Shown: in pieces, positions 25,746-33,550 of the stretch
How the letters are laid out: every line of letters starts with the position of its first letter
Numbering within the stretch: position 1 is the stretch's first letter
Source: Legionellaceae bacterium UBA6148
GTDB taxonomy: Bacteria > Pseudomonadota > Gammaproteobacteria > Legionellales > Legionellaceae
Direction of reading: 5' to 3'
DNA length: 35,632 bases
NCBI GenBank assembly: GCA_002423125.1
Contig: DIUW01000001.1
Span: 1 to 35,632 of the forward strand
Position numbers and translations under genes: made by a program
Notes under the pieces: model-generated
What the model saw: only the letters and a program-made list of their open reading frames with translations
Told to the model about the DNA's origin: nothing
The model's database searches: none

Positions 25746-27620
25746 ATGGCAAAACCTACCTCTAGCGCGTCGGTTGGTTCACTATCCACCGAGCAAAGAG
25801 TTAAGCTGCATGCATTTTTTGAAAGCTCACCAACCTCTCATACGGCGACCACCCAAGAAGAATTTAAAGCATACATTAAAAAATCATCTTTAGAAGCCAA
25901 ACATTCACGTCGAAGTATTCTCATTCATAACGATTCGTATCTTATCGCAACAACAAACCCTGCAACGTTTGAGTTCATCCAGCGATCGAACCCGAAACGA
26001 CTAAAGGAACTTAAAGAAGAATTAATGCTGAGTTTCAATGGGCTATGTGACCGTTATAAATCGGATTTAGATGAAGGCCGAAAGCAACATTTGGCAGGCT
26101 ATTTCAGCGAGATTGAAAAATGCTCTTATCTCATTCGGAATATCTCATTTATACAGGAAAACAAAGCGCTCGAAGCACAAAAAAAGGTAGAGAAAACTCA
26201 TGATGCTGGATTAAAAAAATGGTATAGGCAAAAAATTGCGTTGCTGGATGAATTTTGGGCTCGTAGTTTTAGTGCGGGTAAAACGGTCTATCTCAGGCAA
26301 TGGATGAGTGATCTAAACCTATGGCGATTGTACTGGGTATGGACTGGGAATTTATTGCGTACGACTCTCGGTCTTCTTCCCGATGATTTTCATAATAAAC
26401 AGCAAGCAGTTGGTGTAACCACGAATCCTCAAGTCGTGCTGGGTTATATCGGTTGGCTTCTGTATTACGTTCGGTTTTTAATCAACTTCATGCTTGTACT
26501 CAAACATAGCATCATATTCCCTGGCGATATTGCTCCATGGATGACTGAAGAGGAAAAAAATACCGTCCTTGAAAAAGGGCGTTGGAACCGTTTTAAAGAA
26601 CAATTGGCCATGCGTAAATTCACGTTGATTAATGACCTCATATGGGGCATTACCAACTTCCTATGCTTCTTCTGGCTAGTGGGACGTCATTTAGCCCATG
26701 GATTGGAATTAGGAACTTATGGCGATATCTTGACGGTCTTATTGCTGGTTGGTGACGCATCGCTCTGTCTGTGGGCGCGCGCTGAAGCGACAGTTGAGCA
26801 TGAAAAGGACATTAAGGTCTACACTGATGAAATTCTACGATTAGAAGAATCAAAGACGGCTGAAAACATGGAAACCGTCCAATCACAAATAGAACGTTTA
26901 CGGCTGGCGCACGATCGATGTGAATTTGAATGGCAATACAAATACGAAAAAGTAACTGCCGATGTCATCAATGGTGTCGGACTGATATTTTGTTATGCGG
27001 CCATAGTCTTCCCATGGGTGAACTTGGGATTGTCAGCGGTCACAATGACCATGGGTGGATCAGGGGGGATATTTGTCATTTCTCTTATCTATTCAGGTTA
27101 CAGAGCATACGTTGACGTCTCTCAGACACGTGATACTCGAATGAACGCATTGGCGGAATGCAAACTCATTCTCACGGAAGGTGCTAAGCACGATCTCAGC
27201 GAAGTAGACTTCTTGCGTTATAAAGATCTATCCGCACAAGCGGATTACCAAGCAAAGTTGGCAGATTACCATTTGTCGACGATGGTACGATCGATCATTG
27301 TCCAAGTGCTCATTCCATTAGCCATCTTTTCTGCGTTTACCTTCGCTACATTCGGTATAGCTGCCGCAGTGTGCGCTGTGGGGCTTGCGATTGCCATCAT
27401 TACACATTACATCTTGGAGTTCCAAAAGCCTGAAAATGCAGAGTTGGCGAAGCTAGATCCCGCTGAATATGCTGAATTTGATGCATTAGCCGAAATTGCT
27501 GTTGTTGATAAAAAAATAGATGAAGCAAAGAAACTGGGGTATTTTGGATTGTTTTCAGATAAGAAAGAAGTCGAGGCTGATATTGGTCCACCAACCCCCA
27601 CACAAAAACCGCCAGCTTAG
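25746..27620 (+). CDS. Multi-pass membrane protein of unknown function, paralogue B
   Basis: A 624-aa unrecognised protein starting at the ATG 25746, which has a GGGGAG ribosome-binding site 8 bases upstream; a TTG at 25731 is the longer alternative. Residues 1-190 are hydrophilic and helical. Hydrophobic segments follow at about 228-260, 294-345, 405-455 and 515-558, with a charged coiled-coil-like segment at about 347-400. RFLINFMLVLKH (about 243-254) and LINDLIWGITNFLC (about 294-307) match paralogue A, and the order of helices and coiled coil is the same, so the pair arose by duplication. The tail is Pro-rich (GPPTPTQKPPA). The genes are divergent across 215 bp. A strong hairpin lies just downstream. 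Confidence 0.85.
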   Translation: MAKPTSSASVGSLSTEQRVKLHAFFESSPTSHTATTQEEFKAYIKKSSLEAKHSRRSILIHNDSYLIATTNPATFEFIQRSNPKRLKELKEELMLSFNGLCDRYKSDLDEGRKQHLAGYFSEIEKCSYLIRNISFIQENKALEAQKKVEKTHDAGLKKWYRQKIALLDEFWARSFSAGKTVYLRQWMSDLNLWRLYWVWTGNLLRTTLGLLPDDFHNKQQAVGVTTNPQVVLGYIGWLLYYVRFLINFMLVLKHSIIFPGDIAPWMTEEEKNTVLEKGRWNRFKEQLAMRKFTLINDLIWGITNFLCFFWLVGRHLAHGLELGTYGDILTVLLLVGDASLCLWARAEATVEHEKDIKVYTDEILRLEESKTAENMETVQSQIERLRLAHDRCEFEWQYKYEKVTADVINGVGLIFCYAAIVFPWVNLGLSAVTMTMGGSGGIFVISLIYSGYRAYVDVSQTRDTRMNALAECKLILTEGAKHDLSEVDFLRYKDLSAQADYQAKLADYHLSTMVRSIIVQVLIPLAIFSAFTFATFGIAAAVCAVGLAIAIITHYILEFQKPENAELAKLDPAEYAEFDALAEIAVVDKKIDEAKKLGYFGLFSDKKEVEADIGPPTPTQKPPA

Positions 27621-27623
27621 GAA

Positions 27624-27649
27624 CGTGGCCGGAATAACATCCGGTCACG
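27624..27649 (+). terminator. Hairpin downstream of paralogue B
   Basis: CGTGGCCGGA and TCCGGTCACG form a 10-bp stem (one G-T pair) around ATAACA, starting 4 bases after the stop codon. The following sequence is TAAATTAAAT rather than a clean U run, so termination may be imperfect. Confidence 0.6.
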
Positions 27650-27726
27650 TAAATTAAATCACCTTTGCAAAAATTAGCTTAAAATATGTACTATAATATA
27701 ATGTAAAATACATTAAGGAGAAAATT

Positions 27727-27894
27727 ATGTTAGGTACAATACTGCTTGTTGTTCTCATATTAATGCTGATTGGTGGCTTACCCAGATGGGGTTACAGCAG
27801 AGATTGGGGATATCGTCCTACGAGTCTCATTGGACTGATATTGCTTATCTTTTTAATTCTTGTTCTGCTAGGTAGAGTCCCTTTAGGCATATAA
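27727..27894 (+). CDS. DUF3309-family small membrane protein
   Basis: A 55-aa peptide of the DUF3309 type, with an AAGGAGA ribosome-binding site 6 bases before the ATG. Two hydrophobic helices (MLGTILLVVLILMLIGG and LIGLILLIFLILVLLG) flank the polar motif LPRWGYSRDWGYRPTS, the conserved G-W-Y pattern of this family. Its function is unknown; members are common as stand-alone genes in proteobacteria and often appear stress-related. It has its own ribosome-binding site and lies beyond the hairpin of the upstream gene, so it is probably transcribed separately. Confidence 0.88.
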   Translation: MLGTILLVVLILMLIGGLPRWGYSRDWGYRPTSLIGLILLIFLILVLLGRVPLGI

Positions 27895-28044
27895 CTTTAA
27901 ACGAAAGACACTACAACTGCGTTTCGCGTCTTGTGCGCAGAACGTACGTATATACCCATCGGAAAGATACGTTGCATACCATTTCAAATGAACACTTGCC
28001 CCTTTTTTGATACGTTTATAGTATAATAAAGACTTCCAAATAAT

Positions 28045-28221
28045 CCTGGAAAAAGCAGTTGGAGGCGTAGCGAGATGGTCTAGTGTGCTGAAATTTAAGG
28101 TTTTCTTGGCCGTTTATAAGTGAAAGCGTACCACCCGTACGGTGAACTTAAAAACGGCCAAGAAAACCTTACATTTCAGTGCAATAGGCCATCGTAGTAG
28201 CCTTCAACTGCTTTTTCCAGG
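28045..28221. mobile_element. Palindromic MITE (177 bp) with 5-bp target duplication ATAAT
   Basis: The ends are 21-bp inverted repeats (CCTGGAAAAAGCAGTTGGAG at left; one mismatch at right). The interior is a second long inverted repeat built on TAAGGTTTTCTTGGCCGTTT, centred near 28125, so the whole element can fold into one hairpin. The flanks 28040-28044 and 28222-28226 are both ATAAT, a perfect 5-bp target site duplication. There is no coding capacity, so it must be mobilised by a transposase elsewhere. A solo end lies at 5788-5808. The stretch 27895-28044 before it holds no recognisable feature. Confidence 0.85.
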
Positions 28222-28230
28222 ATAATCATT

Positions 28231-28260
28231 GAGTGAAACAAATAGAAGAGATGAAACATC
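28231..28260 (+). repeat. Direct repeat, left copy (leader of the rpn gene)
   Basis: The 30-bp sequence GAGTGAAACAAATAGAAGAG plus ATGAAACATC recurs at 29119-29148 with a single A/G difference. This copy ends at the ATG of the Rpn-type gene and contains its ribosome-binding region. Confidence 0.8.
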
Positions 28261-29124
28261 ATGTCACGATACCTTGATCCAAAAGCCGATGTAGTGTTTA
28301 AAAAAATATTTGGAGAGCACCCGACGCTATTAATCAGCTTTTTAAATGCCCTACTTCCATTGCCCTCCGATGGCCCAATTGTCTCCTTAACCTATTTGCA
28401 AAATGAACAGGTTCCGGTTATTCCTGAATTCAAACGGACCATTGCTGATGTAAAATGCACTGATGCGCAAGGGAGGATCTTTATCGTTGAAATGCAAATG
28501 AATTGGACAGATCATTTTAAACAACGCTTATTATTTGGAACCAGCCAGGCGTTCGTAAAACAACTGGAGAAAGGCGAAGAATATAAGCTTCTTCAGCCAG
28601 TGTATGGATTGGGGATAGTCGCTGAGATTTATGAAAAAACAACACCGGATTGGTATCACCATTATCAATTGGTAAAAAAAGGTGATGAAGACAACAGTGA
28701 TGTGATTGATCATTTGCAACTTATTTTTATTGAATTACCCAAATTTCCTATTCAATCGCCTGAAGAGAAAAAGCTTCGATTATTATGGTTACGGTTCTTA
28801 CGTGAAATTGATGAAAAAACCATAACGGTTTCAAACGATCTTCTTGAAGTCCCCGAAATAGCCAAAGCCTTAGAATTTGCCGAAGAATCTGCTTATTCGC
28901 CAGGGGAGCTTTATCTTTATGAAAGCTACTGGGATCAAGTCAGTCGTGAAAAAACACTAATTATGGATAAATACGCTGAAGGCAAGGCCGAAGGGAAAAA
29001 TATGCGCAGTATTGAAATAGCCCTTAATATGTTAAAAGATGATGAGCCATACGATAAAATTAGTCGATTTACTGGCTTGTCCCACGCTGATATAGCGAAA
29101 CTTAAAAACTTGAACATCGAGTGA
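28261..29124 (+). CDS. Rpn-family PD-(D/E)XK nuclease (recombination-promoting nuclease/putative transposase)
   Basis: A complete 287-aa member of the Rpn/PD-(D/E)XK transposase-like family. In Escherichia coli such proteins are DNA endonucleases that raise RecA-independent recombination. Family features are the opening YLDPKADVVFKKIFGEHP, the nuclease core TIADVKCTDAQGRIFIVEMQM with D63, E77 and Q79 as likely active-site residues, WTDHFKQRLLFGTSQAFVKQ, and a charged C-terminal region with KAEGK repeats and a helix-turn-helix-like end (YDKISRFTGLSHADIAKL). The start ATG follows a GAAGAGATG region. The gene is flanked by 30-bp direct repeats and lies 40 bp from a MITE, which suggests past recombination here. 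Confidence 0.92.
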   Translation: MSRYLDPKADVVFKKIFGEHPTLLISFLNALLPLPSDGPIVSLTYLQNEQVPVIPEFKRTIADVKCTDAQGRIFIVEMQMNWTDHFKQRLLFGTSQAFVKQLEKGEEYKLLQPVYGLGIVAEIYEKTTPDWYHHYQLVKKGDEDNSDVIDHLQLIFIELPKFPIQSPEEKKLRLLWLRFLREIDEKTITVSNDLLEVPEIAKALEFAEESAYSPGELYLYESYWDQVSREKTLIMDKYAEGKAEGKNMRSIEIALNMLKDDEPYDKISRFTGLSHADIAKLKNLNIE

Positions 29125-29148
29125 AACGAATAGAAGAGATGAAACATC
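29119..29148 (+). repeat. Direct repeat, right copy (overlaps the rpn stop codon)
   Basis: This is identical to 28231-28260 except for one base. It overlaps the stop codon of the rpn gene. A short frame continues from it (GTG at 29121, about 36 codons to a TAA), without recognisable homology. Confidence 0.8.
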
Positions 29149-29183
29149 CAGACCAGCCGCCACTTGATTATTTTGAGGAGCTA

Positions 29184-29763
29184 TCACGTGTGTTCAATGT
29201 CACACTCGGGCATGCAAACATATTTCAGAAAAATAAGCCCGAGTAATCCCGCACTCATGATTACTCCTAATCCCAGTATACCTCGTACCATCAGGAAAAA
29301 GGAGCAAAAGAAATGACGAAAGAATAGGAGCTCCTCGATTAGCAATATTTGCTATTGCATTCCCTCGACTTTGATTTATTCCGGTACTTTTAGAAAAGTC
29401 TCGAGCTAATCTTTGACGATAAATACGTTCAACCATAAAGGCTATCGTAAGCAGGGCATAAGAGAATAAGATGAAAGAAATGGCAGCATGTTTTAATTGA
29501 AGAAAATATAAACAAATAAAGCTTAAAAAAGTTGTTCAAGAACACAACATATAGAAATTTGATGAAATTTTTACCCGAAGAGTATCAACTAATTTTGCAG
29601 TATAAATTCCCAATGTAAGCATCATGATTGGCTCAACCATTAAAAAGACCGACGAAATTAATGGGTTATTGGTATTAGTTTTAGCGAGCACAAAAAACAG
29701 GCCGCCAATGGCCGCCTGATACAATAAATAACTAAGAATGACTGCAATGTAATATAAAAGCAT
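29184..29763 (-). pseudogene. Half-length MFS-like transporter, nonsense plus frameshift
   Basis: From the ATG at 29763 the frame encodes hydrophobic helices (YYIAVILSYLLYQAAIGGLF; SVFLMVEPIMMLTLGIYTAK), then an in-frame TGA at 29536. Beyond it the same frame continues with TTFLSFICLYF, YALLTIAFMVERIYRQRLAR and GNAIANIANRGAPILSSFLLL. A shift of one base near 29290-29310 then restores a last helix (RGILGLGVIMSAGLLGLIFL) that ends at 29184. The total is about 193 codons and six helices, resembling the N-terminal half of a major facilitator transporter, with GIYTAKLVDTLRVK in place of the TM2-TM3 loop motif. Its ATG overlaps the stop of the upstream small gene (TAATG), indicating former translational coupling. 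Confidence 0.65.
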
Positions 29764-30198
29764 TAATCACAGCACCATACAACTGGCTGAATAGAACCAT
29801 CTGCTTTAACAATCTACTGTGATGCAAATGCTGTTTCAGGAAGAGTTTCTTTTTTAATGACGGAGACAGTAGATGTACGCATAGTTGAATCACTAACCTC
29901 ATTTATACTTCGCGCGGTCACAATTTGCGGTTTTTGACTTGTTCTTTTCGCGCACATTTAACGTTTAAAACTTGACAATAGAGCTGCTATTGCGCTGCGT
30001 TTTAAACGTTAAATGTGCACAAAAATAACGTCGTCAAAAAACCACAAATTATGACCGCGCGAAGTATAGAAGCTCATCTTCTTTTATCTCATGATGTTGG
30101 TGGACTCTCCAAAGACTAAATTTACCGTCCATAGCAGAATGCTTTTTTAAGAGAGCTGAAAAATCTTGGAAAAACTGCTGTTCTTGCATTGATATATT
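29763..30198 (-). pseudogene. Small gene split by a MITE (91 codons when rejoined)
   Basis: The ATG at 30198 has a GGAG site 8 bases upstream and opens MNISMQEQQFFQDFSALLKK, running through SLWRVHQHHEIKEDELL, where a palindromic element (29906-30066) intervenes. Removing the element and one copy of its TA duplication restores the frame exactly: ...DELLNEVSDSTMRTSTVSV..., then a TAG in place of a likely CAG at codon 75, then IVKADGSIQPVVWCCD and a TAA that overlaps the ATG of the membrane pseudogene. The protein is hydrophilic with a Trp-Cys-Cys-Asp end. I do not recognise the family. A longer start at 30267 is possible. Confidence 0.6.
29906..30066. mobile_element. Palindromic MITE (161 bp) with TA target duplication
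   Basis: The terminal inverted repeats TACTTCGCGCGGTCACAATT (left) and TACTTCGCGCGGTCATAATT (right, complement) extend about 35 bp with few mismatches. The interior holds a second inverted repeat (GCACATTTAACGTTTAAAAC and its complement) around a CAATAG/CTATTG centre, so the element is almost entirely a perfect hairpin. Flanking TA dinucleotides (29904-29905, 30067-30068) fit a Tc1/mariner- or IS630-type target duplication. The element has no coding capacity and interrupts a small gene. Confidence 0.8.
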
Positions 30199-30421
30199 CA
30201 TTAGTTTATCTCCATATTGGTTGTCAAACTCTGAAATTTTAACCCGGCCCAGTATCTTCACTTCCAATGGGTATATAGGAGTGAGTTCCGCGTCATTGCA
30301 GGAATGTCACGCTGAATGAAGACTCGCAACGGGTTGATATTTTCGGGACGTCCAAATGTGAGCGAAATTCGCAGCAATAGCAAATATATTAAGCAACATG
30401 AGTGGCAAATAATGTTGATAA

Positions 30422-31033
30422 ACAATTGACATCTGGAGCAAAATAGCAGCATACTATGCTTGTTATTTTTACATTAGCGCAAAAGATGCATTTAAAGTAA
30501 CACATCAAAGCATTGAATCGTTTAGCGCTGCATTATATGCATTTAGAAATGCATTAGAAGAATCGCTTCGAAAAACAACAACAACTTATTGTCGCGATAT
30601 TGATATGCTTAATAACAGCATGTTGGATATGGACGCTCAATTAATTCAACTTGAGCGATCGTGGCTTCTAAAAACAGAGTTTTTAACGAACCATCCCCAA
30701 CTCCTGCATGCTAATCGATGCTTTCAAGAACCTATCCGAGCACTTGGATCTATTGCATGGGCTGAACATACGGCTTATAACGCACAAAGAGCGGAAGAAG
30801 TGCTTGCATTTGAGATGAGTTTACGACGCTCATCTTTAAATCATTTACCAACCGAATCGTATCATTTACAGGATACCCAAACCCAAAGTGATTATTTAAT
30901 TTATGAGTACTGGAAAAAGCACTATGCTCAAGCGCGAAAGTTACTCACTAAAATCCATCCTGATAAATTTACGAACAATAAACTCCTACAGCCCATCGCC
31001 AAATTCTGTACTGAGTACCTCATTGCAGATTGA
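30422..31033 (+). pseudogene. N-terminally truncated protein ending in a J-domain-like segment
   Basis: The frame is open from 30422 to the TGA at 31033 (about 203 codons), but no ATG, GTG or TTG start occurs before the ATG at 30605, well inside what reads as continuous coding (SAKDAFKVTHQSIESFSAAL, YAFRNALEESLRK). This implies a lost 5' end. The C-terminus reads YEYWKKHYAQARKLLTKIHPDKFTNN, split here as YEYWKKHYAQARKLL and TKIHPDKFTNN; the HPDK tripeptide after a basic helix is the hallmark of J-domain (DnaJ) co-chaperones, though helices III-IV are short. A 142-aa product from 30605 is possible. The spacer 30199-30421 shows nothing else. Confidence 0.55.
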
Positions 31034-31041
31034 AATGTTAT

Positions 31042-32367
31042 CTAAATTGTTTGCTCATTGTCTACAGAATCTTTTACACGGCTAACCAACAACTGATCTA
31101 TCTTATAATTGTCAATATCAACCACTTCAAATTTAAAGCCACCATGAATAATGAAATCCGTTCGTCGTGGCACTTTTCGTAGCACAAACATCATGAAACC
31201 GGCTATTGTTTCGTAATAATCATCGTCAGGAAAAGACTCGATTTCCAACACTCGCATTACATCCCCAACGGTGGTCACACCATCCACCAACCATGAGTCA
31301 GCGTCACGTTGTACAATTTGCTCCTCAATCTGAGGGCTTACCATGTCCCCCATCAGTGTTCCTGTCACATCATTCAATGTTATAAGACCAACAATCAAGG
31401 CGTACTCATTGAGAATGAGAGCAAAATCCTCACGCGTTGCTTTAAAGTGTTCAAGAATATCCGCCAGTGTCAGGGTCTCAGGCAGAATAAGTACTTTGCG
31501 CAAGAGATTGTCTATACGCGGCGTAAACTCTTCCCCATTAAGGATGTAACTGAGAATATCTTTTGAATCTACATATCCTATTACTTTATCAATGCTACCA
31601 ACACATATCGGAAATTTAGCGTGTGGATGCGTAGAAATTTTTGTTTTGATGACATCTAAGGTATCTTGTCGATCAAGCCAAACGATATTTTCTCGTGCGG
31701 TCATTGCTGATGGGGCTGTGCGTGCTTCGAGATCGAGCATATTTTCAAATAGCTGGTGCTCCCCTTTTGCTAATACACCAGCTTGCGCGCCAGCACTGGC
31801 GAACGCGACAATATCTTCAATTGTAATGTTCTCTGGACGAGCTGTAGGTAACCGAAGTAAGTAAAAAAACAGATTTGCAAGCCCACTGAAAAACAAAATA
31901 AGTGGCTTTAGTAATCGCACACATAATCGGATCGGCATGACCACACGAAGTGAAATCTCCTCAGGCATTAACATACCAATTCGCTTGGGAATCAAATCAG
32001 CCAGTAGAATAAATAATGAAGTTACGAGTAAAAAAGAACCTACGGCACCTATAAATTCAGCGCGTTCTTGTGTGAGATATGCTAAGAAAAGTGTTGAAAA
32101 AAAATGTTCAAAAGCACGATCACCCACTACACCAGCTAGTATGGAAACTGAATTAATACCGATTTGTACTGCAGTAAAAAAATGTCCGGGATGAACTTGA
32201 AAATCAAGGACCATTCGAGCGCGTTGATCACCATTTCTAAGTAATTGCTCAAGCTTAAGTCTACGAGCTGCTGCTAATGCTATCTCTGATATCGAAAAAA
32301 AAGCCCCTACGGCAATCAACACGAATATAAAAAAAGCGCTCTGGAAAGGATTCATGGCTCTCTTCAT
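31042..32367 (-). CDS. paeA: DUF21-CBS-CorC/HlyC membrane protein, YtfL/PaeA type
   Basis: A 441-aa inner-membrane protein. An N-terminal DUF21/CNNM region with about four helices (FFSISEIALAAARRLKLEQL; FFTAVQIGINSVSILAGVVG; LLADLIPKRIGMLMPEEISL) precedes two CBS domains (about 205-330; TAPSAMTARENIVWLDRQ, KFPICVGSIDKVIGYVDSKD) and a C-terminal CorC/HlyC domain (EEQIVQRDADSWLVDGVTTV, FEVVDIDNYKIDQLLVSR). It aligns along its length with E. coli YtfL (PaeA), a putative polyamine exporter protecting against cadaverine and putrescine stress. The substrate here is inferred from the family. The start may be the second ATG (32355). It ends 8 bp from the truncated J-domain gene. Confidence 0.9.
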   Translation of the reverse strand: MKRAMNPFQSAFFIFVLIAVGAFFSISEIALAAARRLKLEQLLRNGDQRARMVLDFQVHPGHFFTAVQIGINSVSILAGVVGDRAFEHFFSTLFLAYLTQERAEFIGAVGSFLLVTSLFILLADLIPKRIGMLMPEEISLRVVMPIRLCVRLLKPLILFFSGLANLFFYLLRLPTARPENITIEDIVAFASAGAQAGVLAKGEHQLFENMLDLEARTAPSAMTARENIVWLDRQDTLDVIKTKISTHPHAKFPICVGSIDKVIGYVDSKDILSYILNGEEFTPRIDNLLRKVLILPETLTLADILEHFKATREDFALILNEYALIVGLITLNDVTGTLMGDMVSPQIEEQIVQRDADSWLVDGVTTVGDVMRVLEIESFPDDDYYETIAGFMMFVLRKVPRRTDFIIHGGFKFEVVDIDNYKIDQLLVSRVKDSVDNEQTI

Positions 32368-32515
32368 CCACAGTAATGGTTAAGTGATTGCCTAAACTAA
32401 ATGCTGTACAACGAAATTCATGTCTCTATAAAATCTATGTTCCGTTTGGCAATAATCTATACAAAAAAAGCCATAATAACAGAAACTAACCTAAAAATCA
32501 ATCTGCTGGACGCTA

Positions 32516-33433
32516 TTAAATCCAATGCTCCTCGGTTGTAAATGCGATGGTTAGCCAACGCTGAGGCCCTTCTCCCCCAATCGCAGCCCCTATTTCGTGA
32601 CGAATGGCGTCCAACGTTCCAACACATGAAATGATATAATCAAGAGGAACGACGATATGTATCTCAATAAATTGAGCTCGTCCTACCTTGGCGACATAGC
32701 TTGTGTAGGTCTTAAATCCATTTCGTACCGTTAGCTCATCTAAAAATTCTCTGACTCGTTTGTCAAGATCAAATGGAGCAATGATAAACATATCACACAT
32801 TGCGTCACGTATTACTGGAATTGGTACAAAAATCAAACAAAAAGTCAGTATCGCGACAATTAGTGGGTCAATATAGGGGGTGAGATTGTGATAACGGGTT
32901 CCTTCTATCAGTGTACCTATACAAAAAGCAGCCACCAACGCTGCTGAAATTAATGAAGAGATAAACCAACTCTGCGTGTCAAGTCGCAAAAATTCTGACT
33001 TAATTTTAATGTTTTTGTGCTTAACATAAACAAACATTGCCATTGATAACACAGACATTAATGCAGCAAAGATCAGCGCCAAACTAAAATTTAATTCCCG
33101 ACCGCCCGCCAATAGTGAGCCGATCGCGTTAATGAATGCATAAGCGCATAGCAAAATAAGAATTCCACCATTAAAGAAAATCACCATGGGCTCAATATGC
33201 CAATAACCATATTGAAATCGTTGATTGCCTTCACTGGTTAAAAGACGCGCGACTAAGAAGGATAGTATCGACATGGCTGCATCAACCATGTCAAACATCC
33301 CATCAAATACAATAGCCAACGATCCTGACAATAAGCCAAAAAATACACCCGTTAGAGCCAATATAATAGTGACAATTATTGATATTTTAAGTACTTTCTG
33401 TTCAAATAATTGCTTGTATTCTTTATCACTCAA
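32516..33433 (-). CDS. Cation diffusion facilitator (CDF) family transporter
   Basis: A 305-aa protein with six predicted helices and a C-terminal cytoplasmic domain (about 215-300), the CDF layout of divalent-cation/proton antiporters. TM2 contains the metal-site Asp pair in FDGMFDMVDAAMS (D44, D48), and GYWHIEPMVIFFNGGIL is the typical TM3 start. In TM5 the usual HxxxD is replaced by LDTQSWFISS, so the second half of the canonical zinc site is not conserved and the substrate cannot be predicted. A 39-bp palindrome lies 79 bp upstream, between the gene and a possible promoter (TATAAT near 33570, minus strand). Confidence 0.9.
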   Translation of the reverse strand: MSDKEYKQLFEQKVLKISIIVTIILALTGVFFGLLSGSLAIVFDGMFDMVDAAMSILSFLVARLLTSEGNQRFQYGYWHIEPMVIFFNGGILILLCAYAFINAIGSLLAGGRELNFSLALIFAALMSVLSMAMFVYVKHKNIKIKSEFLRLDTQSWFISSLISAALVAAFCIGTLIEGTRYHNLTPYIDPLIVAILTFCLIFVPIPVIRDAMCDMFIIAPFDLDKRVREFLDELTVRNGFKTYTSYVAKVGRAQFIEIHIVVPLDYIISCVGTLDAIRHEIGAAIGGEGPQRWLTIAFTTEEHWI

Positions 33434-33511
33434 GATGCGCCTCTACCTTTTTAACCATGACCAAAGTCTATTAAGCACGTGATTAAAAATGCCATCAGTA
33501 GACTTTCTCTT

Positions 33512-33550
33512 CAGGGCAACCGTATCTAAATTTTAGATGCGGTTGCCCTG
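33512..33550. repeat. Perfect-type 39-bp palindrome upstream of the CDF gene
   Basis: CAGGGCAACCGTATCTAAA (33512-33530) and its near-exact complement TTTAGATGCGGTTGCCCTG (33532-33550) form 19-bp arms around one base, with one wobble. It is immediately followed by a wider inverted repeat, ACTTTCGAT (33551-33559) and ATCGAAAGT (33591-33599). It could be a leader hairpin, a bidirectional terminator, or joined ends of a lost mobile element. The region 33434-33750 has no gene. Confidence 0.65.

Noticed and set aside
28045..30066. CRISPR array
   Set aside because: The repeats here are inverted ends of single elements or one pair of direct repeats; there is no regular repeat-spacer series and no cas gene.
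30258..30452. 64-codon minus-strand ORF upstream of the MITE-split gene
   Set aside because: It has no ribosome-binding site or motif, overlaps both neighbouring frames, and its Cys/Leu-rich product looks random.
31592..31864. 90-codon plus-strand ORF within the paeA region
   Set aside because: It is antisense to the CBS domains of paeA, with no independent support.
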